From Oceanobacillus iheyensis HTE831 (GTDB lineage: Bacteria > Bacillota > Bacilli > Bacillales > Amphibacillaceae), in assembly GCF_000011245.1 (NCBI RefSeq), contig NC_004193.1, forward strand, positions 226,501-290,500: 64,000 nucleotides of DNA. The letters run 5' to 3'. Shown here piece after piece: positions 1-6,461 of the stretch. Numbering within the stretch: the stretch's first letter is position 1; every line of letters starts with the position of its first letter. The notes under the pieces were generated by a model that did not search any database, had not been told where the DNA came from, and saw only the letters and a program-made list of their open reading frames with translations. A program made the position numbers and the translations under genes.

Positions 1-328
1 CTGCTTCAATAGGAACTCCTTTTAATGTATGTACGGTTGGGCTGGTTATTTGTAATTGAAATGCTGTTAAAGGTACTGGTGTAGATGTTTGGAACATTCT
101 TAGGCGGTGTCCACCACCACGAATGACTTTCATATATCTACCTTCATCATCTTGAAAGATGTTTCTTTCTTTTTCTGGGTCTCCGAGCTTTGGACCTGTA
201 ATAATTAAAGCAACATTTGAAGGAACAGTCTTATAGCGAAGTTTCATATAAACAAACCACACAATACCTCCAATGATTGCTAAACCTAGTAATGCTAACA
301 AAATCGTAATGATTAACATAGATTCCAT
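1..328 (-). CDS. Flotillin-like membrane scaffold protein, N-terminal part (cut by window start)
   Basis: The first 109 codons are visible; the gene runs off the left edge of the window. The start ATG at 328 follows AGGAG at a good distance. Residues 4-27 are a hydrophobic anchor (LIITILLALLGLAIIGGIVW). It is followed by the flotillin/SPFH signature VALIITGPKLGDP, then IRGGGHRL and the LxxxQLQITSPTVHT segment, which match the start of B. subtilis FloT (YuaG) and relatives. The family organises membrane microdomains and in B. subtilis belongs to the SigW cell-envelope stress regulon. I saw no clear SigW promoter in the 150 bases upstream. The family call is firm; which flotillin paralogue it is cannot be decided from this fragment. 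Confidence 0.85.
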   Translation of the reverse strand, partial: MESMLIITILLALLGLAIIGGIVWFVYMKLRYKTVPSNVALIITGPKLGDPEKERNIFQDDEGRYMKVIRGGGHRLRMFQTSTPVPLTAFQLQITSPTVHTLKGVPIEA

Positions 329-475
329 CAAATCACTCCTAAAAAAATATATAGTATCTAACTAGTACTATTGGCACCTCTCTTTCTGTTCAGTTACTAA
401 CATTCACAATATCAAATGAATTCAATTATTTCTATAAATTATTAGAATTTATTTGAAAAATTTTGCTTATCTGAT

Positions 476-934
476 CTACTGTTGTTTTAGATGGTTATTA
501 TCACCGTAAATATGATTTTGTTGATAAATCTCTAGTCGTTTTGAAGCAAATGGCTCTGTAACGGTGAATGTTTTTGCTATTGATAAAGCATTCATGTTTT
601 TTTGATGTTGTAACATAAATGTCGGTATACAAAAATGATAAGAAAAATTATTTGCTTGATGTTCTTGGAGTTCGAAAAACAAAGGGTGCATGGATAACTG
701 ATTCCCACAATGTCTTAAGTAATGACACACCTCATGACCAAATTCTTGCCATTGTTGTTCCTTCGTACCTCTACGAAGAATAATTTCATCATTAAATCGA
801 AAAGAAACGTTTCCATAACTTACTTGAATACCTAAACGCTCTGCGATAGTGATCATATTTAACTGAGAAGGAGAAGATATTTTGATTGATTTATAAAGGT
901 GCTGAATATAATCTTCTAGGTGTGAGTAATGCAT
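476..934 (-). CDS. ImmA/IrrE-family (XkdA-type) metallopeptidase of the tailocin
   Basis: A 152-residue protein with the zinc metallopeptidase motif HEVCH at residues 67-71 and a downstream LQEHQANNFSYHFCIP segment typical of the ImmA/IrrE fold. The ATG at 934 is preferred over the upstream TTG at 946 because GGAGGT at 939-944 sits just before it, while the TTG lies inside that site. Members of the family inactivate phage-type repressors: ImmA cleaves ImmR in ICEBs1, and MpaR acts in Listeria monocin control (recalled from the literature). The neighbouring Xre-type repressor gene is the natural substrate. A LexA-type box lies just upstream, which suggests SOS induction. The pairing with xre matches xkdA-xre of B. 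subtilis PBSX. Confidence 0.85.
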   Translation of the reverse strand: MHYSHLEDYIQHLYKSIKISSPSQLNMITIAERLGIQVSYGNVSFRFNDEIILRRGTKEQQWQEFGHEVCHYLRHCGNQLSMHPLFFELQEHQANNFSYHFCIPTFMLQHQKNMNALSIAKTFTVTEPFASKRLEIYQQNHIYGDNNHLKQQ

Positions 935-951
935 GATTACCTCCAATTAGA

Positions 952-963
952 GAACGTATGTTC
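952..963. promoter_or_regulatory. LexA (DinR) SOS box
   Basis: The palindrome GAACGTATGTTC fits the B. subtilis LexA core GAAC-RNRY-GTTC on both strands; only the outermost C/G pair is replaced by A/T. It ends 18 bases before the start codon of the metallopeptidase gene, between that gene and the preceding terminator. LexA bound here would block transcription of the metallopeptidase until DNA damage. Confidence 0.75.
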
Positions 964-976
964 TGTTTTATGGTAT

Positions 977-1007
977 AAAAAAAGGTGCTTTTTCTTTTGG
1001 CACCTTT
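977..1007 (-). terminator. Intrinsic terminator between xre and the metallopeptidase gene
   Basis: The stem AAAGGTGC/GCACCTTT is followed, on the minus strand, by a run of seven T. It lies about 20 bases after the predicted start of the minus-strand promoter at 1035-1063, so it may act as an attenuator as well as the end of the xre transcript. Confidence 0.7.
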
Positions 1008-1012
1008 CAAGT

Positions 1013-1031
1013 ATTACCTGAATTTGGTAAT
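1013..1031. promoter_or_regulatory. Palindrome at a predicted transcription start (possible operator)
   Basis: ATTACC-N7-GGTAAT is a perfect 6-bp inverted repeat. It covers the predicted start site of the minus-strand promoter just upstream, so it may be an operator. It differs in sequence from the two palindromes of the xre control region. Confidence 0.4.
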
Positions 1032-1034
1032 TAT

Positions 1035-1063
1035 AGTATAAAGTCCTTCCGGGAAAATTGCAA
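1035..1063 (-). promoter_or_regulatory. SigA-type promoter reading toward the metallopeptidase gene
   Basis: TTGCAA and TATACT are separated by 17 bases on the minus strand. The predicted start falls near 1028, inside the ATTACC palindrome and just before a terminator hairpin. Confidence 0.5.
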
Positions 1064-1077
1064 TAGAGGCGTATACG

Positions 1078-1443
1078 TTATTTTCTCTTTTGACTCTTTT
1101 TAAATTTGATGTAGTCATAAACATCTTGGATATCTTCCGAGGAAAAGCTAGCTAAATCATTAAACATTAAATCAGCTTCTGGGAAATCTTCTTGAATTTT
1201 TTCAAGGAAATGCTGCTTTTCATCGACAGTGTTTCGTTCAACTTCATCTGTTCGACCTAATAAGAAGTCAGTAGACACTTCAAAAATAGAGGCAAACTGA
1301 CTTAGCTCTTCTCCGCGAACTGGTCTATCTCCTGCTTCAATTCGATTCATTACACTAACATTGATTTGAGCGATTTTTGCTAATTCTTTTTGGCTCCATT
1401 GTTTTGCTTCGCGTAATTGAATGATACGATCTCCGATACCCAT
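1078..1443 (-). CDS. Xre-family helix-turn-helix repressor of the tailocin
   Basis: 121 residues. Residues 6-62 form the Xre/CI-type helix-turn-helix (IIQLREAKQWSQKELAKIAQ, then SVMNRIEAGDRPVRGEELSQ), followed by an acidic helical tail. The ATG is preceded by AGGTGG at a 9-base spacing. The gene is divergent from xtrA, and the intergenic space holds two copies of the palindrome TTTCT-N5-AGAAA around a strong promoter, the expected arrangement for a lysogeny-type repressor. By position and partners it corresponds to Xre of PBSX. It probably silences the right-hand operon until it is removed by the adjacent metallopeptidase. Confidence 0.85.
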   Translation of the reverse strand: MGIGDRIIQLREAKQWSQKELAKIAQINVSVMNRIEAGDRPVRGEELSQFASIFEVSTDFLLGRTDEVERNTVDEKQHFLEKIQEDFPEADLMFNDLASFSSEDIQDVYDYIKFKKSQKRK

Positions 1444-1513
1444 TATTTTATACCACCTATACTTTCTGATTTGGAAATAATTATATCATAACACATAAAA
1501 AACAGCTAATTTG

Positions 1514-1528
1514 TTTCTTATTTAGAAA
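1514..1528. promoter_or_regulatory. Xre-type operator, copy 1
   Basis: The palindrome TTTCT-TATTT-AGAAA lies between the divergent repressor and xtrA promoters. The same TTTCT-N5-AGAAA pattern recurs 62 bases downstream, which marks it as the probable repressor binding site. Confidence 0.6.
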
Positions 1529-1536
1529 TTTAGTTG

Positions 1537-1565
1537 TTGACATTTTTAATATAGAAATGTACTAT
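1537..1565 (+). promoter_or_regulatory. SigA promoter of the tailocin right operon
   Basis: A consensus -35 box TTGACA, a 17-base spacer and TACTAT at -10. It is flanked by two copies of the putative Xre operator, and an extra AGAAAT half-site lies in the spacer. The predicted start is near 1572. Confidence 0.75.
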
Positions 1566-1574
1566 GAATTTATA

Positions 1575-1591
1575 ATTTCTAAAACAGAAAT
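1575..1591. promoter_or_regulatory. Xre-type operator, copy 2
   Basis: ATTTCT-AAAAC-AGAAAT overlaps the predicted transcription start of the right operon, so binding there would block transcription. It has the same half-sites and 5-base spacer as copy 1. Confidence 0.65.
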
Positions 1592-1609
1592 AACGAAGGG
1601 AGGATAAAC

Positions 1610-1807
1610 ATGCGATTAAAAGATATCCTCATTCGAGAAGATCAATTGCCTTATTCCACTAAAGAAGAGGACAAGCCTTTTATTATTGTCTATTCAAATG
1701 GCAAAACAAAGATGTCGTATTTACCGGATCATGGAGAGACAAAGATCATTACCCATCAAGGACAGGTGAAACGTGTTCGTTTTGATGAGGGAGAAGAATT
1801 TAAATAG
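1610..1807 (+). CDS. xtrA: XtrA/YqaO-family small phage protein
   Basis: A 65-residue protein preceded by GGGAGG. Its C-terminal half, HGETKIITHQGQVKRVRFDE, is the hallmark of the XtrA/YqaO family found in PBSX and skin-element-type prophages. The molecular role of that family is not known. As in PBSX, it is placed just before the xpf-type gene. It is the first gene behind the repressed promoter at 1537-1565 and is followed by a strong terminator hairpin. Confidence 0.75.
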   Translation: MRLKDILIREDQLPYSTKEEDKPFIIVYSNGKTKMSYLPDHGETKIITHQGQVKRVRFDEGEEFK

Positions 1808-1832
1808 TAAGTTGTGCTACCAGCTAACTGGA

Positions 1833-1873
1833 GGACATGAGTTAACGTTACTAACGTTGCTCATGTCCTTTTT
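1833..1873 (+). terminator. Strong terminator between xtrA and xpf
   Basis: GGACATGAG pairs with CTCATGTCC, an inner AACGTT/AACGTT stem extends the helix, and TTTTT follows. It separates the first operon gene from the activator gene, so expression of xpf needs read-through, antitermination or a promoter I could not find. Confidence 0.75.
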
Positions 1874-1897
1874 CATTTTAAAGGAGGGATTATTATC

Positions 1898-2410
1898 ATG
1901 AGGAAAAAACATGAAAATAAGAATTGGATAGATAGTTTATTAGCAGAGTACGAACATGGAAAGAAAGCATTGGAGAACATGAAGAAAGAATTAGATCCAG
2001 AAATTGAAATGGATCAAAAGGATATCAACGTACTTGATGAAATGATCAAGGATATGTCCTATGCCATGAATTGGATGCATATCGGTCGTGAACCGGACAG
2101 CTATGGGGGCATAGATAAACGCTCCGCGTATCAACGAAGGGTAATTTACGACATGGATTTATTACCATCATTAGAAATAGAACCAACAGAGAGAAAGCTT
2201 ACGGAAAATGAGAAAGTGATGATTACGGAAATTTTATTGGTGCTATCTCCACGAGAAAGGCAGTGCTATCTGTTGCATATGGCGCAAGGATGGAGTATGG
2301 GGGAGATATCAGAGGAACTTAATATTGGGAAGTCTTCGGTACAACAATTTATTCAACGAGCGAAAAAGAAAGTCGCTTGTCGTACGAAAGACATACAAGC
2401 CCACCTATAG
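1898..2410 (+). CDS. xpf: Xpf-type sigma-like activator of late tailocin genes
   Basis: 170 residues. The C-terminal part (LSPRERQCYLLHMAQGWSMG, then EISEELNIGKSSVQQFIQRA) is a sigma-70 region-4-type helix-turn-helix. The middle holds the GREPDSYGGIDKRSAYQRR segment typical of PBSX Xpf and YqaQ-like late regulators. Xpf directs transcription of PBSX late genes, and length and gene order (xtrA-xpf-structural genes) agree. The tail genes begin 64 bases downstream, and that gap is the likely site of an Xpf-dependent late promoter. I saw no clear SigA promoter there. Confidence 0.8.
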   Translation: MRKKHENKNWIDSLLAEYEHGKKALENMKKELDPEIEMDQKDINVLDEMIKDMSYAMNWMHIGREPDSYGGIDKRSAYQRRVIYDMDLLPSLEIEPTERKLTENEKVMITEILLVLSPRERQCYLLHMAQGWSMGEISEELNIGKSSVQQFIQRAKKKVACRTKDIQAHL

Positions 2411-2474
2411 GATGAAGGGGAAATAAAAAAATGATTTGCTCTTCAAAATTAGATACTTATAGGAGGAATTTTAA

Positions 2475-2984
2475 ATGGCAGAGATGTTACAAGGAAAAAA
2501 CAAGGTATTATTATTTCGTTTACTAAATGAAAGTACAAATGAGGCTGCAAAGCTAGTGTTCCAAACTGAACATACATTTTCGTATTCCCGAGCGCTTGAT
2601 CGTATTATCACAAAAGATGGAACGATTGTAAAAGTTGGGGAGCTTGAGTCTGAGGTGAGTATTGAAGCAATTCAGTCTAAAGATGATCCAGTACGCGAAA
2701 TGTTAGAAAGTGCAGTGAAGAAAGGTGAAAAAATTGAGTTGTGGGAAGTAACAGTAGATGAATCTTTAAAAGAGGGAGATAAATATCCAGCTGTATATGC
2801 TCAAGGATACTTAGATTCGTGGGAGAGTGCTGCCAATGCTGAAGAACAAGCAACAGTATCGAGTAACTTCATTGTAGAACTAGAGCCTCAAGTTGGAATG
2901 GCAACATTAACTACTGAACAAGAAGAAGCAGTTCAGTACGTATTTCAAGATACTGTAGTAGAAGAAGGATCCGTAAATGAGTAA
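2475..2984 (+). CDS. Major tail tube protein, TP901-1/phi13 type
   Basis: 169 residues, preceded by AGGAGG. The start MAEMLQGKNKVLLFRLL, the AKLVFQTEHTFSYSRALDRI segment and the central KDGTIVKVGELESEV are characteristic of the TP901-1/phi13-type major tail proteins of siphophages. It would polymerise into the hollow tail tube around the tape measure. It is the first structural gene of the cluster; the head-completion and connector genes that precede it in a full phage are absent. Confidence 0.85.
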   Translation: MAEMLQGKNKVLLFRLLNESTNEAAKLVFQTEHTFSYSRALDRIITKDGTIVKVGELESEVSIEAIQSKDDPVREMLESAVKKGEKIELWEVTVDESLKEGDKYPAVYAQGYLDSWESAANAEEQATVSSNFIVELEPQVGMATLTTEQEEAVQYVFQDTVVEEGSVNE

Positions 2985-3041
2985 AAAATAATTGAGGGCA
3001 CAATATGTGCTCTCAAATTCTTGTAAAAGGTGGTATTTCGT

Positions 3042-3404
3042 ATGGAATTTAAAGTTAATAATAAAGAGTATGTATTGAAATTTGGTATAAAGTTCATTAG
3101 ACAACTAGATGAAGTTTATAAAGTTGACTATCAAGGGTTGGAATTTGGAATGGGAGTGAATTTAGCTTATATCAATTTAGTACAAAAAAATCCTACTGTT
3201 TTAGTAGAAGTTATTAAAGCTGGGATTTCACATCACACTAATACTCCGAAACAATCGACAATTGAATCAGCTATTGAGGAATATGCAGAAATACATGATG
3301 GTTTGTCTACATTGTTCACTGAATTATTGGGTGAACTGGGAAAGTCGGTAATGGTCAAAGACACACTCAAAGACTTTCAGGAAAAAGCGGTAAAAAACAA
3401 GTAA
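3042..3404 (+). CDS. Tail assembly chaperone, short (gpG-like) product
   Basis: 120 residues from the ATG at 3042. AAAGGTGG lies 8 bases before it, whereas the upstream GTG at 3030 overlaps that site. It starts MEFKVNNKEYVLKFGIKFIR and resembles the phage tail assembly chaperones encoded between the major tail protein and the tape measure. A heptamer A AAA AAC in frame, three codons before the stop, allows a -1 shift into the next frame. The next frame is open from this point to the tape measure start, giving the classic G/GT pair. Confidence 0.8.
   Translation: MEFKVNNKEYVLKFGIKFIRQLDEVYKVDYQGLEFGMGVNLAYINLVQKNPTVLVEVIKAGISHHTNTPKQSTIESAIEEYAEIHDGLSTLFTELLGELGKSVMVKDTLKDFQEKAVKNK
3392..3398 (+). 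promoter_or_regulatory. Programmed -1 frameshift slippery site
   Basis: The heptamer A AAA AAC is read in frame as gtA AAA AAC, followed by AAG and the stop TAA. A -1 slip continues into an open frame (CAA GTA AGC GAA...) that joins the frame of MYEYTL at 3497 without a stop. Position and frame fit the conserved tail-chaperone frameshift of tailed phages. Confidence 0.8.
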
Positions 3405-3781
3405 GCGAAACATCAAGAGAAACGTATGAAACAATTATTATTAACTGTTTTCGATACCTTGGTTTTACATCATTAGCCGATATTGATTGTTTAACGATGT
3501 ATGAATATACACTTAGGATGCGATCGTACTATTTAACTAGAGTGGATAAAGAGTATGATATGCATCTTCAAGCATGGTTAAACCATCAAGTTAAAGCCAA
3601 AAGAACAAAAGGATCCTCCAAAAACCCGAAACAGGAATATGTGTATAAAGGTTTTGGTGATTTCTTTAATTATGAAAAAAGGTTAGAAAAGGTTGATATC
3701 AGTCATAAAGATGTTACTACTGAGCAAAAGAAAATGGCAGTAGTCGCTGAGAGAGTTAATAAAAGAGAGGAGGTGCAATAA
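3398..3781 (+). CDS. Tail assembly chaperone, T extension made by -1 frameshift
   Basis: Read in the -1 frame from position 3398 (Q V S E T S R E T Y E T I), this frame gives 127 residues up to the stop at 3779-3781. With the 119 preceding residues it makes a GT fusion of about 246 residues. No ribosome binding site stands before the internal ATG at 3497, which argues that the frame is reached by frameshift rather than by its own start. The C-terminal part is rich in Lys and Glu. Its role in the family is to recruit tail tube subunits to the tape measure protein. Confidence 0.75.
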   Translation, partial: QVSETSRETYETIIINCFRYLGFTSLADIDCLTMYEYTLRMRSYYLTRVDKEYDMHLQAWLNHQVKAKRTKGSSKNPKQEYVYKGFGDFFNYEKRLEKVDISHKDVTTEQKKMAVVAERVNKREEVQ

Positions 3782-5638
3782 ATGTCCGTTAATTTATCTA
3801 TAGATCATTATTTAGAAATTACCGGAGTGAAAAGTTATGTGAACCAATTTAAAAATATGACTAACGAAGTTGGTACCCTAGGTAATCAACTTATTGATAC
3901 TGGCAGTTCAGTAAAAGTACTTGTTGATAACTTAAGTGCAGCCAGTGGAGGAATTGGTCCGTTTAAGCAATTACAGGATTACCTACAATCTGACACAGTA
4001 CAAAGTTTCGCAGGTGTGTTTACAGGATTGGTTGGTGCAGTTGATAATACTACTGCCGCAATCCAGTCGATGCAAGATGTAGCTCAGAGTATTCCTAATG
4101 CATTTAATTCGATTCAATCTACTGGGAAGAAGTTGTGGGGTGTATTAAAAGCAAATCCTATTCTTACAATTGTTTCTGTGATAGCTGGATTAATAGGTGT
4201 TCTTTTTCAATTATATCAAACCAATGAAACGGTTCGAGGAGCAATTGACTCTGCGTGGGCAGCTATTCAGTCGGTATTTACAGGTACGGTCGATTCCATG
4301 AGTAATATTGATATATCAGGTATTATTTCTACCATTGTCACTACTTTAACTACCATGCTCCCAGTTATGCTAGAAACAGGAATTAGTTTTTTACAAGGTT
4401 TTATTAACGGAGTGCTACAGCAAGCGCCTCTATTAATAGAGATGGTGATGAGCTTAATTCAAACCATTTTAAATACATTTACCACCATGATACCTTTGCT
4501 GATTGAAGTATTTTCAGGAGTGGTAACAACACTTATTGATTCTATTGTGATGATGTTACCATTACTAATTACGACGATAATTACGTTAATAACAACTATT
4601 ACTGAAACAATCATCTTATATCTCCCTATGATTTTAAATATGGGAATTCAATTAATAAATGCAATTATTAATGGTTTAATAGTGGCTTTACCAATGATCA
4701 TCCAAGCTGGTATTAGTATATTAACCTCATTAATAAACGGGATAACGACTGTTATACCACAATTATTAAATGTTGGTATGCAGCTTATAACTTCACTTGT
4801 TAATACTGTAGTCCAATTACTACCAAGTTTAATTCAAACAGGTATTCAGTTGTTAATGTCTTTAATACAAGGTGTATTACAAGTGCTTCCGTCCTTAATT
4901 AGTATGGGAATTCAACTAATTATACAATTAGCTAATTCAATTTTATCGATGCTACCTCAACTACTAAGTGCGGGTATACAAATCGTACTATCATTATTAA
5001 AAGGTATTGGTAGTTTACTTGTTCAAGTGTTATCGATTGGAAGGGATCTAGTTACTCGAGTGCTGAGCGGAATTGCTGAAAAAATAACGGGACTAGCTAC
5101 CGCTGGAAAAAACATGGTATTTAAAGCAATTGAAGGTGTGAAAGAAGCATCGGATAGGTTTGTAACAGCAGGTAAGGATCTTATTTCTGGAATGATTACA
5201 GGTATAAAAGATAAAGCGAAAGATTTGGTTAGTACTGCGGTTCAAGCAGCCAAAGATGCAGTGAACGGTGTATTAAGTTTCTTAGGAATAAAATCTCCAT
5301 CAAGGTTATTTATGGGCATTGGTGATGACACAATGGAAGGGTTTATTGTAGGAGTCAACCAAATGTCAGGTAAGCTAAGTAAAGCAATGGTAAATGTAAC
5401 AAACGGTGCAACAAAGGCATTTCATGCAGAGATGAGCCCTAACTTGGATTTAGCGGGAGAAGTAAATAATGTACATCAATTTTCTAATCCTCAAAGTGTA
5501 GCAGTCCAATCGAATATCGAACAAGCTAATCAACCAGCGTATATTAATCTAAGGATTGGTAATAGCGATTTTCAATCCTTTGTGGAAGATATCTCAAATG
5601 TACAAGAAAGAAAAGCTTTTCGAACTAGAAGAGTATAA
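3782..5638 (+). CDS. Tail tape measure protein
   Basis: 618 residues, starting right after the stop of the chaperone frame and preceded by GAGGAGGTG. The N-terminal 130 residues are helical. Residues of about 150-440 form long hydrophobic stretches built from degenerate repeats of the pattern LPxLIxxGIQLLxSLIxG, and the C-terminal part has VLSFLGIKSPSRLFMGIGDD, a motif common near the end of tape measure proteins. The protein sets tail length and occupies the tube lumen. At the usual 1.5 angstrom per residue it would give a tail of roughly 90 nm. It is short for a siphophage but complete. Confidence 0.9.
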   Translation: MSVNLSIDHYLEITGVKSYVNQFKNMTNEVGTLGNQLIDTGSSVKVLVDNLSAASGGIGPFKQLQDYLQSDTVQSFAGVFTGLVGAVDNTTAAIQSMQDVAQSIPNAFNSIQSTGKKLWGVLKANPILTIVSVIAGLIGVLFQLYQTNETVRGAIDSAWAAIQSVFTGTVDSMSNIDISGIISTIVTTLTTMLPVMLETGISFLQGFINGVLQQAPLLIEMVMSLIQTILNTFTTMIPLLIEVFSGVVTTLIDSIVMMLPLLITTIITLITTITETIILYLPMILNMGIQLINAIINGLIVALPMIIQAGISILTSLINGITTVIPQLLNVGMQLITSLVNTVVQLLPSLIQTGIQLLMSLIQGVLQVLPSLISMGIQLIIQLANSILSMLPQLLSAGIQIVLSLLKGIGSLLVQVLSIGRDLVTRVLSGIAEKITGLATAGKNMVFKAIEGVKEASDRFVTAGKDLISGMITGIKDKAKDLVSTAVQAAKDAVNGVLSFLGIKSPSRLFMGIGDDTMEGFIVGVNQMSGKLSKAMVNVTNGATKAFHAEMSPNLDLAGEVNNVHQFSNPQSVAVQSNIEQANQPAYINLRIGNSDFQSFVEDISNVQERKAFRTRRV

Positions 5639-5653
5639 AAAGGGGGAAAGTAT

Positions 5654-6445
5654 ATGTATTTATTTACTGATACAACTCCTAGAGAGGAGCCTTTTATAGG
5701 CTCCTTTTCTCTACAAACCATTTTCAATAACATGAATATAGATCAATTATTATCAGATACACAAGGACGGTTTATAACTACTTCTATTTCAGGAAGAAAT
5801 CTGACTTCAAAGTCTATAGAAACAAATGAGTTTTTAGGAATGCATGGTTTAAGAGAAGGAGATTTTAAATACGAACCAAGAGAAATAGTTGTAAGCTTTT
5901 TATTGGAAGATAAAACAAACTCAGGATTTCGCAATAAAATCAAACAACTCTATTCTATTCTGCAAGGTCAAAAAAGAAAGTTAAGATTTACTGATGAAAA
6001 TGCCTATTATCTTGCTACATTTAAAGAAGCGGATATACCAGAGGAGAATTCAAATTCCATAGAAGGAAGTTTAATTTTCTTGTGTACAGATCCAGCGAAA
6101 TATTTTGAACGTGTAGATATAGATATCAATCGGGGCAGTGATTTATATTCTATTGATTCAATAGAGCCAACATCTTGGGGAATAAAGGTTAATTTTACTG
6201 AGAATGTTAGCTATTTTTCATTCAATGAAAGTAAAGGACTGTATCTTTATTTAAACTATGAATTTATTGAAGGAGATGAATTGTCCATAGAATATGATAA
6301 AAGAAAAGTCTTACTGAATAGTGAACACGACTTAAGAAATACTGTTAGTGTACAATCGCATTTTCAGCAATTAGTACCTGGAGATACAGAAATTATTACA
6401 AGCCACGATTGTACATTAATTTATAATAAAAAAGATTATTCATAG
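5654..6445 (+). CDS. Distal tail (Dit) protein
   Basis: 263 residues, 15 bases after the tape measure gene. The N-terminal half with ISGRNLTSKSIETNEFLGMHG and the LREGDFKYEPREIVVSFLLE strand pattern is typical of Dit proteins (siphophage tail family), which form a hexameric ring joining the tail tube to the tip. The C-terminal half (about residues 160-263) is the usual galectin-like, variable part. The order tape measure-Dit-Tal is the conserved order of Gram-positive siphophages. Confidence 0.8.
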   Translation: MYLFTDTTPREEPFIGSFSLQTIFNNMNIDQLLSDTQGRFITTSISGRNLTSKSIETNEFLGMHGLREGDFKYEPREIVVSFLLEDKTNSGFRNKIKQLYSILQGQKRKLRFTDENAYYLATFKEADIPEENSNSIEGSLIFLCTDPAKYFERVDIDINRGSDLYSIDSIEPTSWGIKVNFTENVSYFSFNESKGLYLYLNYEFIEGDELSIEYDKRKVLLNSEHDLRNTVSVQSHFQQLVPGDTEIITSHDCTLIYNKKDYS

Positions 6446-6461
6446 AAAGGGGGGGGAGTCT

